Shown in pieces: positions 33,913-45,770 of a DNA stretch of 64,000 nucleotides. The translations under genes and the position numbers were made by a program. This DNA comes from Tribonema minus (taxonomy: Eukaryota > Sar > Xanthophyceae > Tribonematales > Tribonemataceae). Where the stretch lies: the NCBI GenBank assembly GCA_017506865.1, contig JAFCMP010000010.1:62001-126000 (forward strand), read 5' to 3'. Within the stretch, counting starts at the first letter, position 1; each line of letters opens with the position of its first letter. The notes below the pieces were generated by a model that ran no database searches, was not told the origin of the DNA, and saw only the letters and a program-made list of their open reading frames with translations.

Positions 33913-36900
33913 TCAGACGCCGCCGCCCGGCCCCGCGTGCAGCTCGCCGCTCACGCCGGGGTCACCCGTCTCCCCCGCACCCTCACCGCCGCCATCACCA
34001 TCATTGACATCGCCAGCGGCAGCGGCGCCGCCGCCGTTGTCGTCGTTGAACTGCTCGCCGAACCCCCCCACGAGCGGGGGCACGCGCTTGGGGGGCAGGC
34101 TGGCGTCGATACCCGCACGTTGCAGCGCGGCGATCTCGCGCGCGAGCGCCGCCTCATAGCGCGCGACGTCGGCGCTCGGCGCGACGGGCGGCGCGTCGTA
34201 CGCGTCCGCGTTGGTGGGCAGGCGCGTCGCGCCGCGGAACGCGTTGAGGCCGCTCACCCACGCGTCGATCTGACCCTGTTGATGGGGGGCGCGCGGGGGG
34301 GGGGGGGGTGAGAGGTGTTGGAGAGGGAGCTGAAGCTAGTCATTGAGAAGGCAGGGCAACTATGAAATATGCCGCAATGAGGCCGCCGACCCACGCTTCG
34401 ATCTGGCCCTGCGGTGCGGTGGGGGCGTGCGGGGGGGGGGGGGGGGGGGGGGTGAGAGAGCTGTCAGCGAGGGAGAGCTGAAGAACTCCAGGAAGTTGGT
34501 CTACGTGGGTCAGCTGTGGAGAGTGGCAGAGGGGCATGCGCGCTCTTGTGGCGGCATTTTGCCATGGCAGAGGCTACGTGCGCGTTCTGCAACTCTTTCA
34601 TGCTACTATACACGCACAGGCACTCTGAAGTAGCAAAGCACGGGCAAAGTCCCATCCAAGCCGCAAGATCGATCGCTTCAAGGCACGAAACAGTGAGCAC
34701 AGAGCAACGCTGAGCACGCGCGCGTACAGCACGCCTGAGCAGCACCACGCCTCAGCCGCGCACCCGCGTGCCACTAAACAACAAGATATGACGCTTCAAG
34801 GCACGAAAACGAATGCAGAGCAACGCTCAGCACGCGTGCGAATGCACGCTCCGCAGGCCGCCTCAGCCGCGCACCTGCGTGCCATCAAGCAACAAGATAT
34901 GTCGCTTCCAGGCACGAAAACGACCTGCAGAGCAACGCTCAGCACGCGCGCGCATGCACGCTCCGCAGCACGCCTCAGCCGCGCACCTGCGTGCCACTGA
35001 ACGACAAGATGTGTCACTTCCAGGCACGAGAACGAACGCAGAGCAACGCTCAGCACGCGCGCGCATGCACGCTCCGCAGCAGCAGGCCTCAGCCGCGCAC
35101 CTGCGTGTCCAGGTCCCAGTCGAGCGGCGGGCTCTTGTCGGACTGGCGCTCCAGGAACCAGTTGATGGTGGTGACCTTGGTGAACGTGTACGCCAGCGTG
35201 TTCCACGCGTCGCGTATCCACCGCGACTGTGTGTGCAGCAGCGGCAAAGAGCGAGGTCAGATATAAGTCATTGGAATTCATAGTCAGGGTCGTGGATTGA
35301 GGTTAGGATGAGTGGGAGCGGCTGCGGTAAGCGAGTTCCACGCGTCGCGTATCCACCGGGCCTGCGCGCGGCAGCACAAAAGAGCGGGGGCAGACATCAC
35401 ATTGGTGGAGGGCACTTGCGGCTCACCACGCCTTGTCCACCTAGAGCCCTACAATCTTTTCATCCGTTTCCATATTATGATTCGTAAAGGGTCATGGCTT
35501 GAGGTTAGGATGAGTGGGAGGGGCTGTGCCACGCAGACGTTATGATGAGTGCTGCGACGACATCTCCCGCTGCTGATGGCCTGGAGGGTTGGCTCGTAAA
35601 TGCCCCCGGGCCATGTGCATGGAGCAGCAGTGCTCAGCGGTGGCGTGTGCTGCGAGTCGTTGAACGCGGGGTGCAATGCCCACACTGCCTACCGCCGCCC
35701 TCGCAACGTCAACGACTGCCGCGCAAACGACAGGGGGTGCGTGAGCGTCTGTGGCGCGCAACAGTGACGGCAGCGTTACTCGTCGACGACACTGTGTGGT
35801 AGCGATGCGGTCTGTCCCTGTGCGTACGGATTGCGGGGATGGTTCAGCGGGCGTATTCAAGCGTCCTACGCATGAGTCGCGTAGATTGGCAGGCGCCGAC
35901 GCAGGCGCGATGCTGCAGGCCAGCAACGCTCAGCATTGTTGATCCAGAGGCACACACTTCAAAGCTCTCACGATTCTTGATGTTTTGATGGACTGCAGTG
36001 ACGAACCAGAGGCACGTGTTATGCAGTTCTTCTGAGATGTGAAAGAGATTGTCAATGCGCATTGAGGCACTTGAAAATTGTCACAGGATACATGTAGATT
36101 CTGATGGCAATCCTGCCTGGGCTTTTTGCACCCTACACAAAATCGATACAAGTAGTACACAGATGACCCGCAGGCTGTGCACATACTTCAGAGTGAGTTC
36201 AACTTACCTTGTCGCCGCCGTAGCTGGTGCTGCTCATCTCGGCAATGCAGAGCGGCTTGCCGCCGCCCGTGAAGTCGACGATCTGCTTGTACGTGTCCGC
36301 GAGCACGTCGTGGAAGCTCTCAAAGCTGGCGTGCCACTGCGACGTGCCGGCAAAGTTGTACGCCGAGACGCAGATCTGCGCGGCGGCAGGGCAGGCGCGA
36401 TGGTCGTTGCGGCGCATGGAGTGTAAGCGCTGCCGCATGGTGTTTTTGTAGCTGGCGCCAGCATCTGATACGAATGTCGTCACGATGGATCATCAGCATG
36501 GCCTGCACCGCTAGCCGAGATGCTGCGCTGGAACAGTCACCGCGGACGCGCAGAGGCCGCGACGTGCAACTGCTCTGCGCACGTGCTGCCCTGAAGAGTG
36601 TACGTTCTATTTTCTTTCAGCCAAAGGGCTCACTACCACAAAACGCAGTTCCGGCTATGAGTGTACACACACATGCGCCTGACGTGGCCAGCACAGGGGC
36701 AGTCAGATCCTAGGTAGCCTATGCATACATGTGGCAAACGGCATGCAGTGCCATCTGCTACTCGAGCGATGTGCTGGCGCTGCGATGAATGCAACCGCGC
36801 GCCGCTGCGCAGTTGCTGATCACAAGCGCAGCCGTTGCGTGCATGCGTAGACGTTGCGCGATGGACGATCCTTGCAGCAGGGGTAGCAGGTACAGAGGGG

Positions 36901-39900
36901 GTGGTGGGGGGGGGGGGGGGCAGGTGTACATCAACCTTGAAGTTGAACACAAGTTGAAGTTGAACACAAGTTGCTGAGTTCAATTGAGCACTGAAGCACT
37001 TGGTCTCAGTTGAGAAGGTCAGCACGACGTCAGCACCAGCTGAGCCACAACATCAACATATCTTCCTGCTGCAGACCTTCAGCTGTGTACATTAACCATG
37101 CGTACAACAGCACGGCACTCACTTGGTCGACGTAGTCACCGCCCGGGTAGAACGCCGACAGCGGCGTACCGTTGTTGTTGGCGTTCTTGACGTTGTAGCT
37201 CAGCTATAGAGAGGGTAGAGCAGCGAGCGCACGCGTGATGGATGAGAAGGGGCCCTAACATCAGCGACGAGCCGCTGCGTGCCGCGCTTGCGTGCGAAGA
37301 CAAAGTCTCTGAGCACTGACGGCACGACAAACCGCCATGTCACTTGCGGATGTGGCTGTGTGCTTGTGAGACGCGTACAGCGCAGGGATGCGGATGTGGC
37401 TGTGTGCTTGTGAGACGCGTACAGCGCAGGGATGCTAACCCTAACCCTAACCCTAAAGGATAACCCTAACCCTAAGGGATGGCGGTGCGGCTAGGGCCGC
37501 TATGAGCCAGTATCGATTGAGCATCCGACACTTATGCGTCAAAGACGCGAAACAACGTGCGAGGCATGAGACCGATGGCGCCCTTGACTACGCCTGTCGA
37601 CCAACACGTGCCATTTGCTCACAAGTAATGTGTACTTTAGAGGCGCCAATGTTCATGACAAACGCGAGCTGGGCTGGCAGGGGCAGCACCATTATCAATG
37701 CGAACCCTGCGGTCCTTGCACAGTTCATTGACATCTGCTGAAATGGCCTAGACGCGAACGCCAATAGTGCATGTACGTTGTGGCTTCTGTTTGAAAGTCC
37801 AAGATCAGCGGGCCAGTGTCAACTCCCACGCCTAGTGTCAACACCACTCCTGAACAGGGAGAGCCGGCACGCGCTCATGCATGGCAGCTGCCAGACGCCA
37901 CTGGAGGCACGTGCTGCAGCACAGGTAAGAACGCGCAGCAGCACTCGCAGCGCGACTGAACTTCACCCTCAGCGCAGAGCACATGCCATTGTCATGCCTG
38001 CTGCTGCATTGTGAAGAGACTTGGCCGTACCTGGTACTTGGCAGGCATGCCTTGGCTGCGCATCACCGAGACCACGTGTCGAAACGCATTCTTGAACTGG
38101 TCGATGCTGTTGCCGTTCCTGAACACTCCCCACGGGTACCAGTCGCCCTGCGCGCAAGTTGCACACGCGAATGCACAGGCAGTTGTGAATGACTCGCCAT
38201 TGGCACTCAGAGCGCAGTTACCAGCTAATGGCGGCTCATTGAGCTCCCGCGCTTCCATGAACGCAGTTGCTAGCTAATGGTGGCTCATTGAGCTCCCGCG
38301 CTTCCATGAGCCATTTGCGGTCTGCTACAGCTGGTAATGGCGGTTGAGGCGCTGATGCATGCTGTAAACACACAGTTGGAGCTCATGCATGGGGGAAGGG
38401 GGGAGTGTTGGCTTTAGAGGGCCGACTTTAAGCGGGGCAGCACATCACAAACGTCAACGTCCGTGTCGCACAGCTGTTGTCCTCTCTGGGTGCGGTTGGT
38501 GGCAATGCTGGCTGTGCCCTGTAATGTGACCATTACCGCATGCAAGGGACGGAGGAGCACATGCCCCGAGTGTCGCGCATGCCGCGCATGCAAGCGCGAC
38601 GGCGCCACCGAGTGAACCGCGCCACTGCGTAGGCATGCACAGGGCCCCGCTGGGGGGTACCAAAGGCACACAATGCGCTCCACAGGGGGTAGCGGGGGCG
38701 GCGTACGATATGCAATACAGCACCCTGCAATACAAACATGCAGTCGCATAGCGAAGCGTACACCAGCCGGTGAGAGTCTAGAGGCGCCTCCGCAACTCGT
38801 GCAAGCGTGCGGCGCGCGCTGCTTTCCGCGTCACTCACATTGAACTCGTGCAGTATGCGTATGGTGATCTGGCGCCCGTCCTTCTTGGCGTCCTGCAGAT
38901 GAGTGTGGGTGGCAGGCACATTTGTTTATTACTTCATCTTTTTCTCATCTCAGCCCGCAAGCACAAAGCATGTCAGGCTCATTTACAGCCTAACGCAGGG
39001 TTGCGATGATTGCTCATAATGCCAACGTGTCCCTATGCGCATTGTACTGTGGCAACCAGTGCGCTGTTGCGCCCGTTGCTCGTACTTTGCGCATATGGTG
39101 ATGGTGGCCAGAGCTGATTTAGCATTTCGTTCCGCGCAAAGTGTAAGACTGTGCACAGGCTGAACCTTCCAGCGCATGCGCCGACAAAGGTACCAACGAG
39201 TCCCGGCAGAGCACGGACGCATTGTATACGGCCTCATAATACCTACTCTTTGCGCCTCAAACCTCCTGTGCACGACGAAATGATCGCGTCAAAAATCCAG
39301 CAGCACAGTGTCTGCTTACCTGCGCAAAGTTGATGAGCTCCCAGTCGTACTTGCCGCCGGCAATGCTGCCGAGGTTGGCGTAGTACTCGCGGAACTCGAT
39401 GACGAGCTGGACCTTGAAGCCGTCGTTCAGGTAGCCCTTGATCCAGTCCCAGCGCAGGCCTTGCACGGGCTGCGCACAGCGATGCGGCGGCAAAGCGCGG
39501 CGCGATGTGAGCGATGACGCGCCACATCAACTTCAACTTTCATGACCCGGTCGGGGCGGCGATGACAGGCCGCAGCAACTTCAACTTGTCAAGACCCCCA
39601 ACATCGCGCGGGGCGGCAAGGAGCATTTTCTGCATGTCGCGACGCCGGCAGCAAGTGCATAACCTGCCACACACCGCGCACCTGGTACACCAGGATGGAG
39701 TCGATGCTGACTCGGTAGGCGCGCTCGCGGTCGTAGATGCTCATCTTCGGCCCCGGCAGCACGCCCACAACGGTGCTCCGCTGTACGCCGCTGCCGCCGC
39801 TGCCGCCGCCGTTGCCGCCGCCGCCACCGCCGCCGCCGCCGCCATCTGCATTGCTGCCCATTAGGCAGGGGGGGAACTTGCTGTCGCACGAGCGGCCGGA

Positions 39901-42404
39901 CCTCGCGATGGAGCTTGCGCAGCAGGCGTCGGCGCCTCCGGGGCGGGTGGTGCACCCTGCAGCGTTGCACGCGGTAAGGGGGCGAAGTGTCAGCAAGGGG
40001 CATGTATAGGCGGTGAGGTTAGGGGGTCCTTGCTTCCGGAGACATGCTGCTGCGCTGCCCTGGTGTGCCTGAGCCAGTCGGACAGTGGTGGTGTGGCGTG
40101 TGGAGCAAGTGCAATGGTACGCGAGCAAGGTCGACGATGGCTGACTGATGAATGACGCGCAGAAGCGTGCGGCCGGCGGCACAGATGCAACAGCGCTCGG
40201 CGCCATATGCAGGAAGGAGCGCAGCCGAAGGCGGCTCGTGGGCATCCGTGCGCCGTAGACCGTGGCGTGCAGAATGGCTTCGTTCAACTGCGTAGACATC
40301 CTCTGTGCTTGGCGCCCTGTGCTGCTGCTGCTGCTGCGAGTGTGTGCACGCAGTCCTGACGTGTAGCGCAAGACATGCACTGATGCTGTTTTGTGTGCGC
40401 TACCCCGGCAGCGGCACTCACATTCCCCGCCGCAGGTGCCGCACGACTTGGGGCAGCACGTCTTGCCGTCCTGCACGCAACAGCAACAACAGGGGAGACA
40501 GGCCATGAGCATCAGGAACGTGTACACTCAAGCTGGAGCACTGCCAAAGCTTCATCGAGCACAGCTTCAACAACAGAACTGTTCATGCTGGCACGACAGA
40601 CAGGCAGCGGCACTCACACGCGGGCACAGCCGTGCTCAACAAGAAGTCTGCGAGGCCGTCACCATTGCACTGCGGTGCGCGCCCACGGTACAGTCACACG
40701 TGACGGCAGCAACGTTCGGGCCGTGCGAGGCCGCCAACCTTTGCATGCGTAGGTGATACCGCATCTCGCGCACTCTCAGGCGCTGCACGTGCGCGCCAGA
40801 CGCGCATCCGGTTTTGCGCGTGACAGGTCTGGCAGCAGTACACGGCTGCGCCTGCGCGCCCTGTGCGTCAGTGAGCAGGCATTTGCAGCATGCCGCCCGC
40901 GTGCGGCTTACACGACCCCTCCTGCTGTCAGCACCCAACGCAACACCCAACTGGTGAGCCGGCAGGCCGCCATCTGTCGCCCGGGCAAAGCATCGTTGAT
41001 GAACTTTCAGGCGGCGCGCCGCAAGTGCTTGCTCTATGCCCATGTTCATGCTACGCACAACGGCAGTGACGTCAAGCACGCCTGTGGCTTCATCTTCATC
41101 CTGAAAGTGATGCTAAAGTGCATCACCTCATGTTTGATGCCCATCTTGCACTGCGGGTCCCCATCCGCCCCCCCGCCGCCGCCGCCGCTGCTCTTTATGG
41201 AGCACGGCGCCTCATTGCTGTTGCAGCTCCTGTCCTTCTTCGCCACACCCGCTGCGCAGCACTCCCAGTAACCGCCTGTAGGCAGCATGGCTCAGCGAGC
41301 TGCCGAGATCAGCACTGTGCACTTCATGTACAGTGAACATATTTATGGACGTTCTACATGTGTGCCTGCCATTTGGCCCTCGCGTGTGCTAGTACTGTAG
41401 TTGATTCATTGTTCGGGGGGCTTGGGTACGGTCAGTCGCCGCTGCCAACGCACCAGAGGTGTGCCAGGGAGTGATGCAAAGGACGGTGCGCTACCGCGCC
41501 ACCGTAGCTGGTACTTACAGTGCGTATGATGGTGTCATGCTTGCAATGCTTGTGGTCCTACAACTATTAAGGCAGGCCATGACCGATCTGGCCGTGGTGG
41601 TGCTTCTGGAGCACAGATTGCGAACCCACGCAGAGGTACTTGCCTTTCATTTGACGTCATCTATGAACTTGCGGATGTGGTGCAGTAGCACTTATTTTTT
41701 AAAGCTCAGCGGCACTCACATGCGGCAACTCATGAATTCACCACCATCCACAATAGCAGCAGAACGCTGTGCACCAGCAGAACCTTCTCATGCGTCCATC
41801 GCATGAATACAATGTTGCGTGCCCAGGAGGCATGCACGCCCTTGATGACGCACCTGGCTTCCTGTCACAGCCTGCACGACAAAGCCACAAACACAGAAAT
41901 ACAGCATGTGAGAAATCAACGACTCGATTGTCTGCTTCGTAACAGCAAGTCATTCCAGTCGGCGGTTCGTCAACTCGTAGATGACCGGCAGGCCCTCTAG
42001 TCATGCGACTTCGATGCACCACTTACGGGACGCAGAAGGAGTAAACGTTCTCTGTGTCATAGTTGTTTAGCTGTACCTTCTTTTGCGCACTCCTGGCAGT
42101 ATTTCGGGCAGCAAGTTTTGCGATCCTGCGCGACGGGAAGAGTATGCGACGACGAGAAATGAAACGAGAATGCACCACGCGAAAGATGATTATGACCTGT
42201 TTATGGCATCCGTAGCCCTTCATGCTGGCAGCAGCTCCCCGAGCTCTTTGTGCCGAGGTCGCTGTTGTGCTGACAAAACGTGTCAAGTCTCATTAGCCCA
42301 ACATCACTCACCGAAGACGGGATGCCCCTGCTGCAAGACGGGTCCGCGGCTTGCAGCGACACAACGGAGCAGCTCGCCAGCAACAGACCCAGGCAACGCC
42401 TCAT
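33913..42404 (-). CDS. Secreted GH26-type glycosidase (beta-mannanase-like) with cysteine-rich modules
   Basis: Twelve minus-strand exons join in phase into 557 residues: 42404-42312, 42125-42077, 41275-41127, 40470-40422, 39956-39682, 39469-39320, 38892-38839, 38147-38031, 37203-37123, 36375-36208, 35226-35101, 34275-33913. A signal peptide opens the protein (MRRCLGLLLASCSVVSLQA). Two cysteine-rich modules follow (TCCPKYCQEC..WECCAAG; TCCPKSCGTCGG..TTRPGGADACC..GRSC..PPC), then a poly-Gly linker. The catalytic domain spans about residues 165-440: IRILHEFN|GDWYPWG carries the predicted acid/base E271, and KPLCIAEMSS the nucleophile E385; WIRDAWNTLAYTFTKVTTINWF closes the barrel. GH26 enzymes cleave beta-mannans or related glucans; the substrate here is not determined. 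A Gly/Asp-rich tail ends the protein. It probably acts outside the cell on wall or environmental polysaccharide. Confidence 0.87.
34250..34436 (-). repeat. Tandem copy of the acceptor and start of GH26 exon 12
   Basis: The start of exon 12 (boundary 34275, GQIDAWVSGLN) with its flanking acceptor is copied about 135 bp upstream in the intron (34380-34436). That copy still reads CAG|GQIEAWVGGL with an in-frame acceptor. Both copies are preceded on the gene strand by C-rich tracts. Confidence 0.85.
34431..34452 (+). repeat. Poly-G tract of 22 bases
   Basis: Read on the gene strand this is a C run inside the last GH26 intron, next to the copied acceptor. Confidence 0.9.
34674..35113 (-). repeat. 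Minisatellite, about 112-bp unit, four copies, carrying splice donors
   Basis: Units start at 34674, 34792, 34903 and 35015 (shared 'cgcttcaaggcacgaaa' and 'gagcaacgctcagcacgcg'). The array lies in the intron between GH26 exons 11 and 12 and overlaps the real donor (boundary 35101). Copies at 34987 and 34875 keep an identical CACGCAG|GTGCGC; the oldest copy has lost it. Confidence 0.9.
35190..35385 (-). repeat. Tandem copy of the acceptor and start of GH26 exon 11
   Basis: The start of exon 11 (boundary 35226, RWIRDAWN) is repeated at about 35333-35385 with its own cgcgcag acceptor and an open frame reading ARWIRDAWNS. The downstream sequence 'gaggttaggatgagtggg' also occurs twice, at about 35298 and 35496. 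Confidence 0.85.
35401..35472 (+). repeat. Dispersed intronic repeat, copy 2
   Basis: It shares 'attggtggagggcacttgcg', 'gctcacca', 'ctagagccctacaatctttt' and 'cgtttccat' with the other copies and lacks the first third. It lies in the intron between GH26 exons 10 and 11, antisense to the gene. Confidence 0.8.
37346..37433 (+). repeat. Perfect 44-bp tandem duplication beside telomere-like repeats
   Basis: The unit starting 'gcggatgtggctgtgtgctt' occurs at 37346 and 37390 without visible difference. The second copy runs directly into a telomere-like array at 37435. Confidence 0.9.
37435..37478 (-). repeat. Interstitial telomere-like array (CCCTAA)n
   Basis: About six CCCTAA units broken by 'aggat' lie in the intron upstream of GH26 exon 9. 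The repeat implies a TTAGGG-type telomere in this organism. Confidence 0.9.
38211..38309 (+). repeat. Tandem duplication, 49-bp unit
   Basis: 'agctaatggcggctcattga' at 38223 recurs with one difference at 38272, including 'gctcccgcgcttccatga'. It lies in the intron just upstream of GH26 exon 8, on its acceptor side. Confidence 0.85.
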
Positions 42405-43159
42405 ACTGCTCGCCGTGTGAGGTATGTGTCACGCCCAGGAACGAAACCGAAACGAAACTGCCAAATAACGGCGGATCTGCCAGGGGTACGGGCTCGGGGT
42501 CGTGCGTTCGGGGGTCGGTTCTCTGACCATCATCTGTGTAAGCAGAATGGCGTTTCCGAGCAGGCTTAGCATTTGGCACAGCTGCAACGTCAGCAAATAC
42601 TTGGACATCAATATGTAAGGTCAGCATGGAGCCGCGTCGAGAATGGCACTGCAGCCTTTGTCAAGAATGGCAGTCTTTGTCAAGAATGGCATAGGTATGT
42701 ACATACTCAAATCATCATGATGTTCGATGCCTGGCTATGGTCCAAGTGATACCAAATGTGAGCACATAAGGTCAAGTTTGTGGATCCTTTCGCCATCACA
42801 TCATATGCGCAGGGAAGGGCGCTTGCAGAGTGCACATTTAAGCGGCATGTTTGGCATATATGCAAGTACTGAAAGCACAAGCATGAATAGGCAAGCTGCA
42901 TCGTCGCACAAGTCCAGCGCCATTCAGAGGCGGTGGCGGTCATCACAGCGCAGCATCAGGCACAGACATGGGAAACAAAAAAGGTTCAAATGGTGTGGCA
43001 AGAGCAAATTCAAGGCTTTCTGGTGAATCAATTCCATCTGCACAGTATCGCACCTGAATTGCTCATTGATTTCACGGCCGGTGCACCGGTGAAGTTGTAG
43101 CAATGCACACTCTGCCATCAGCGCTCCTTGTAGCGAATTGATCACGCCGCAGGTTCCGT
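42405..43159. other. Spacer upstream of the GH26 gene
   Basis: Two leftward genes flank this 755-bp stretch, so it should hold the GH26 promoter and the 3' end of the small membrane-protein gene. It contains a short 'tgtcaagaatggca' duplication at about 42640-42690. No gene is evident. Confidence 0.5.
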
Positions 43160-45271
43160 TCAGCTGTCTACCGTGATGTGGCGGAGGCCTGTACGTCCCA
43201 CCACACCCCAGTGAAAGTCATGCAGCCATGTGACGCGGTGAGCGGCGTCTGAGGTGCCTCGTTGACGCGCGCACTTCCTGCTGATATGACCAGCCGCAGA
43301 TGCCCATTGTCTTGACCGTTGAGGCCCTTTGCAGCGCACATCCTTGTCCGTTCTCGTGTCCATCGGCCATCCAGACGCTCGCTCGATGGCACTTGAGTCA
43401 GTGATCATCGTCAGGCCTGCGGCACGTCCGTTCCGCCCTCCTGCTCCCTCTCCGTTCTGCACAAGTGTCGTCAGATAAGCGCAGACGCAGCGGTGATGGA
43501 GAGGCACAGCGCACTCGAAGCAATCGGTGCGGACACAAAAACCGCACGTGCTGTCACATGCACTGTATTACCTCGTCACAAGAAACTACAGCCAGCTGGC
43601 GCTGGTGCACGCAGGACGCAAGACTGTTAGCTCTGCGCTCCGCACAGCGTCAGCAGAGGCAAGCGGCCACGTGCATCAGCCCTCTTGATGCTACGAAAAA
43701 CGACATCATCAGTGGGTACAGCTCGCCGCATGCAAGCGACCTCCCATTACACTGCCACAAGGACGAGCACACCGCGCATGTCATCCATCGTGGCGGTGAT
43801 TGCGAGGTGCGAGTGCGTTGCCAAGGCAGGGCGGGGGGGGGGGGTTCAGGTGCGCTCACCTTCGGAGCGCTGCTTCTCCCGCTTTGACGCGCCGCTTCTG
43901 CTGGAGTCCCCTCCCAGATTGGACAGCAGCCGCCGCGTCAGCGAGTGCCACAAGTCTCCCGCCAGCTGCGGCACATCCGGATCCTGCCGCCGTGCAGAAA
44001 ATGAGTGTATGTACGTTGCAAGTGAACATCGGTGGCTGAGGCGTCGTGGCGATGTGCTGGCTCGCTTGGCGTGGCACGCAAGGCGCCCAGAAGGCGCAAG
44101 CACGGTGTGCTCGCCAGTGCCGGCAGTGCTTGCGGAAGGGCGACACGGTGGCTATACGATTTTTGACGGGGGCACGCCGGGTGACGCTGCAAGCATGCAG
44201 AACCATGTGGACCTTGCCAGCCCGCACAGATGGGGTCAGAGGTGATGGTGTTCTGTTCGGTGATGGCGATTGGCGAGAGTGAGTGGATGCGTAGTGCCCT
44301 GGTCATGCAGACATATCGCTGTCACATCTTTGGAAGAGAGTGTGCATGCAAGGCACAGCCTGCGCGGCCCTGGACAGGGCAACTAGGATTATCGTGACAT
44401 GTATCATGACATGCAAAGGGTACACTGTGCTTGCCTGCATCACGGCCTTGGTGAAAAAGACCAGCGGAATGGCAAGGAGGATGATAAGGATGCCGCCGGT
44501 GATCTGCGCCCACGAGGCAGCACAACACAGCAACAGGAGCGTTGTTGACTGTTGCGCATGTGAACAACTGTGCCTTCAAGTGCAAATGCACACCACTTCA
44601 TCAGTGTGTCATTAATGCTAGTCGCATACGTCGCTGCAAACTGAGAAAGTGGCTGCTGTCACTGCAAACGCTTCTATTACTGCAACTGCCTCATTACCGC
44701 CCCTAGTATTCATGCAACAGCCACATTCATGCACGTCTGGAGTGCATGGGCAATGCCATGCGTTGCCAATCCCTACGGGTCAGCACATGCCATTGCACAA
44801 CAATTTGACACAGAATCACAGTGTTGACGCTGGCTTGCAGTGCTGGCAGGCATGGCTTGCGGTTCTAGCCGTACTCGTGCATTGAGGCTATGCAGGCATA
44901 TGCTTGTGGGTTCACCAGCTTGTGTGTGTTCACCAGCTCATGTGTGCCTTGCCAGTGCTAGCCGTACTCGTGGATTGAGGCATGTGCAGGCATAGCTTGT
45001 AGGTTCACCAGCTTATGTGTTCACCAGCGTACATGTGTGCCTTGCAAGCGCATGCTCCAGTTGTATTTTACATGGGGTTGCACTCTGAGAATGGCAGCTC
45101 CACTTGCAAAGCTGAGGTCACAAAACTAGCGCCAATTTGCCAATTTGAGAAGTAGCAGCATGCTGCATGACACATTTGATACTTGACCGATTTGACAAGT
45201 ATGCGACATTGCGGCCACAGTTTACTCACCCACAGGAAGACGGTAAAGTCGTGCTCCTTGCTGGCATGCAT
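43160..45271 (-). CDS. Small single-pass membrane protein, unknown
   Basis: Four minus-strand exons, 45271-45230, 44503-44435, 43983-43860 and 43248-43160, join in phases 0, 0 and 1 into 107 residues. The protein starts MHASKEHDFTVFLW, has one hydrophobic segment at about residues 15-33 (ITGGILIILLAIPLVFF), then a polar, helix-prone region (DPDVPQLAGDLWHSLTRRLL) and a basic patch (SKREKQR), and ends GLRHITVDS. The second intron uses a GC donor (CAG|GCAAGC). Every junction keeps frame, and the hydrophobic exon sits between a good acceptor and donor, so a gene is likely. Further upstream exons cannot be excluded because the first exon is only 14 codons. I do not recognise the family. Confidence 0.5.
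44868..45055 (-). repeat. Tandem duplication, about 95-bp unit
   Basis: 'ctagccgtactcgtg', 'gattgaggc', 'ggttcaccagctt' and 'atgtgtgccttgc' occur in the same order in two consecutive blocks. It lies in the first intron of the small membrane-protein gene. Confidence 0.75.
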
Positions 45272-45770
45272 GTGCCTGAGAGCAATGCCATGGGAAAATG
45301 GAAGTTTGAGGCACGGGCAGGAAACTCAGTAGCAAATGGCGTTTTCGCAAAAGCAGCTTATGTGACATGCTGTCAAGATCTGATTCAGGCAATTCAGATG
45401 AGCTAGCTCAAATTCTGAGATACATCGGTTTTGCGCACCGGTATTCGAAAGCCGCCACTCCATTCAAACACACGGCCCATGATACAGCTGCCAACGCTGT
45501 TCCTGCCGCATGTCGCATCGCACGAGCCGTTTCCGTTTCTCCAAGAGTTGAAGATGCCAGTCCTAACGGAGAACAAAGCAGCTTTTCTCCTGCGGCTATT
45601 GCGCTTTCTTATGGCTTATCTCAGCGATTATCAGCTGCATGAAGCCGCATTGCAGCGTTGTCGTTTTTCAGCAGTTTCACCGCGAAAGTGAAGTCTGAAC
45701 TTGACCTCGAAGTCGAAGTTGAACATCGATCCCTTGCTTGCAAAGCCTTGGCTGCGCAGGACGAGCTGCG
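45272..45770. promoter_or_regulatory. Divergent spacer between small membrane-protein and FAAH genes
   Basis: The two start codons face away from each other across 499 bp, so promoters and 5' UTRs of both genes probably lie here. A 'cgaagtcgaagttgaac' stretch sits about 50 bp before the FAAH start. No core promoter motif is obvious. Confidence 0.45.

Noticed and set aside
37146-37210. Asn-rich stretch (NVKNANNNGT) that might be low-complexity noise
   Set aside because: It falls exactly in a phase-0 exon between good splice sites and continues the GH26-type fold, so it was kept in that gene and not called separately.
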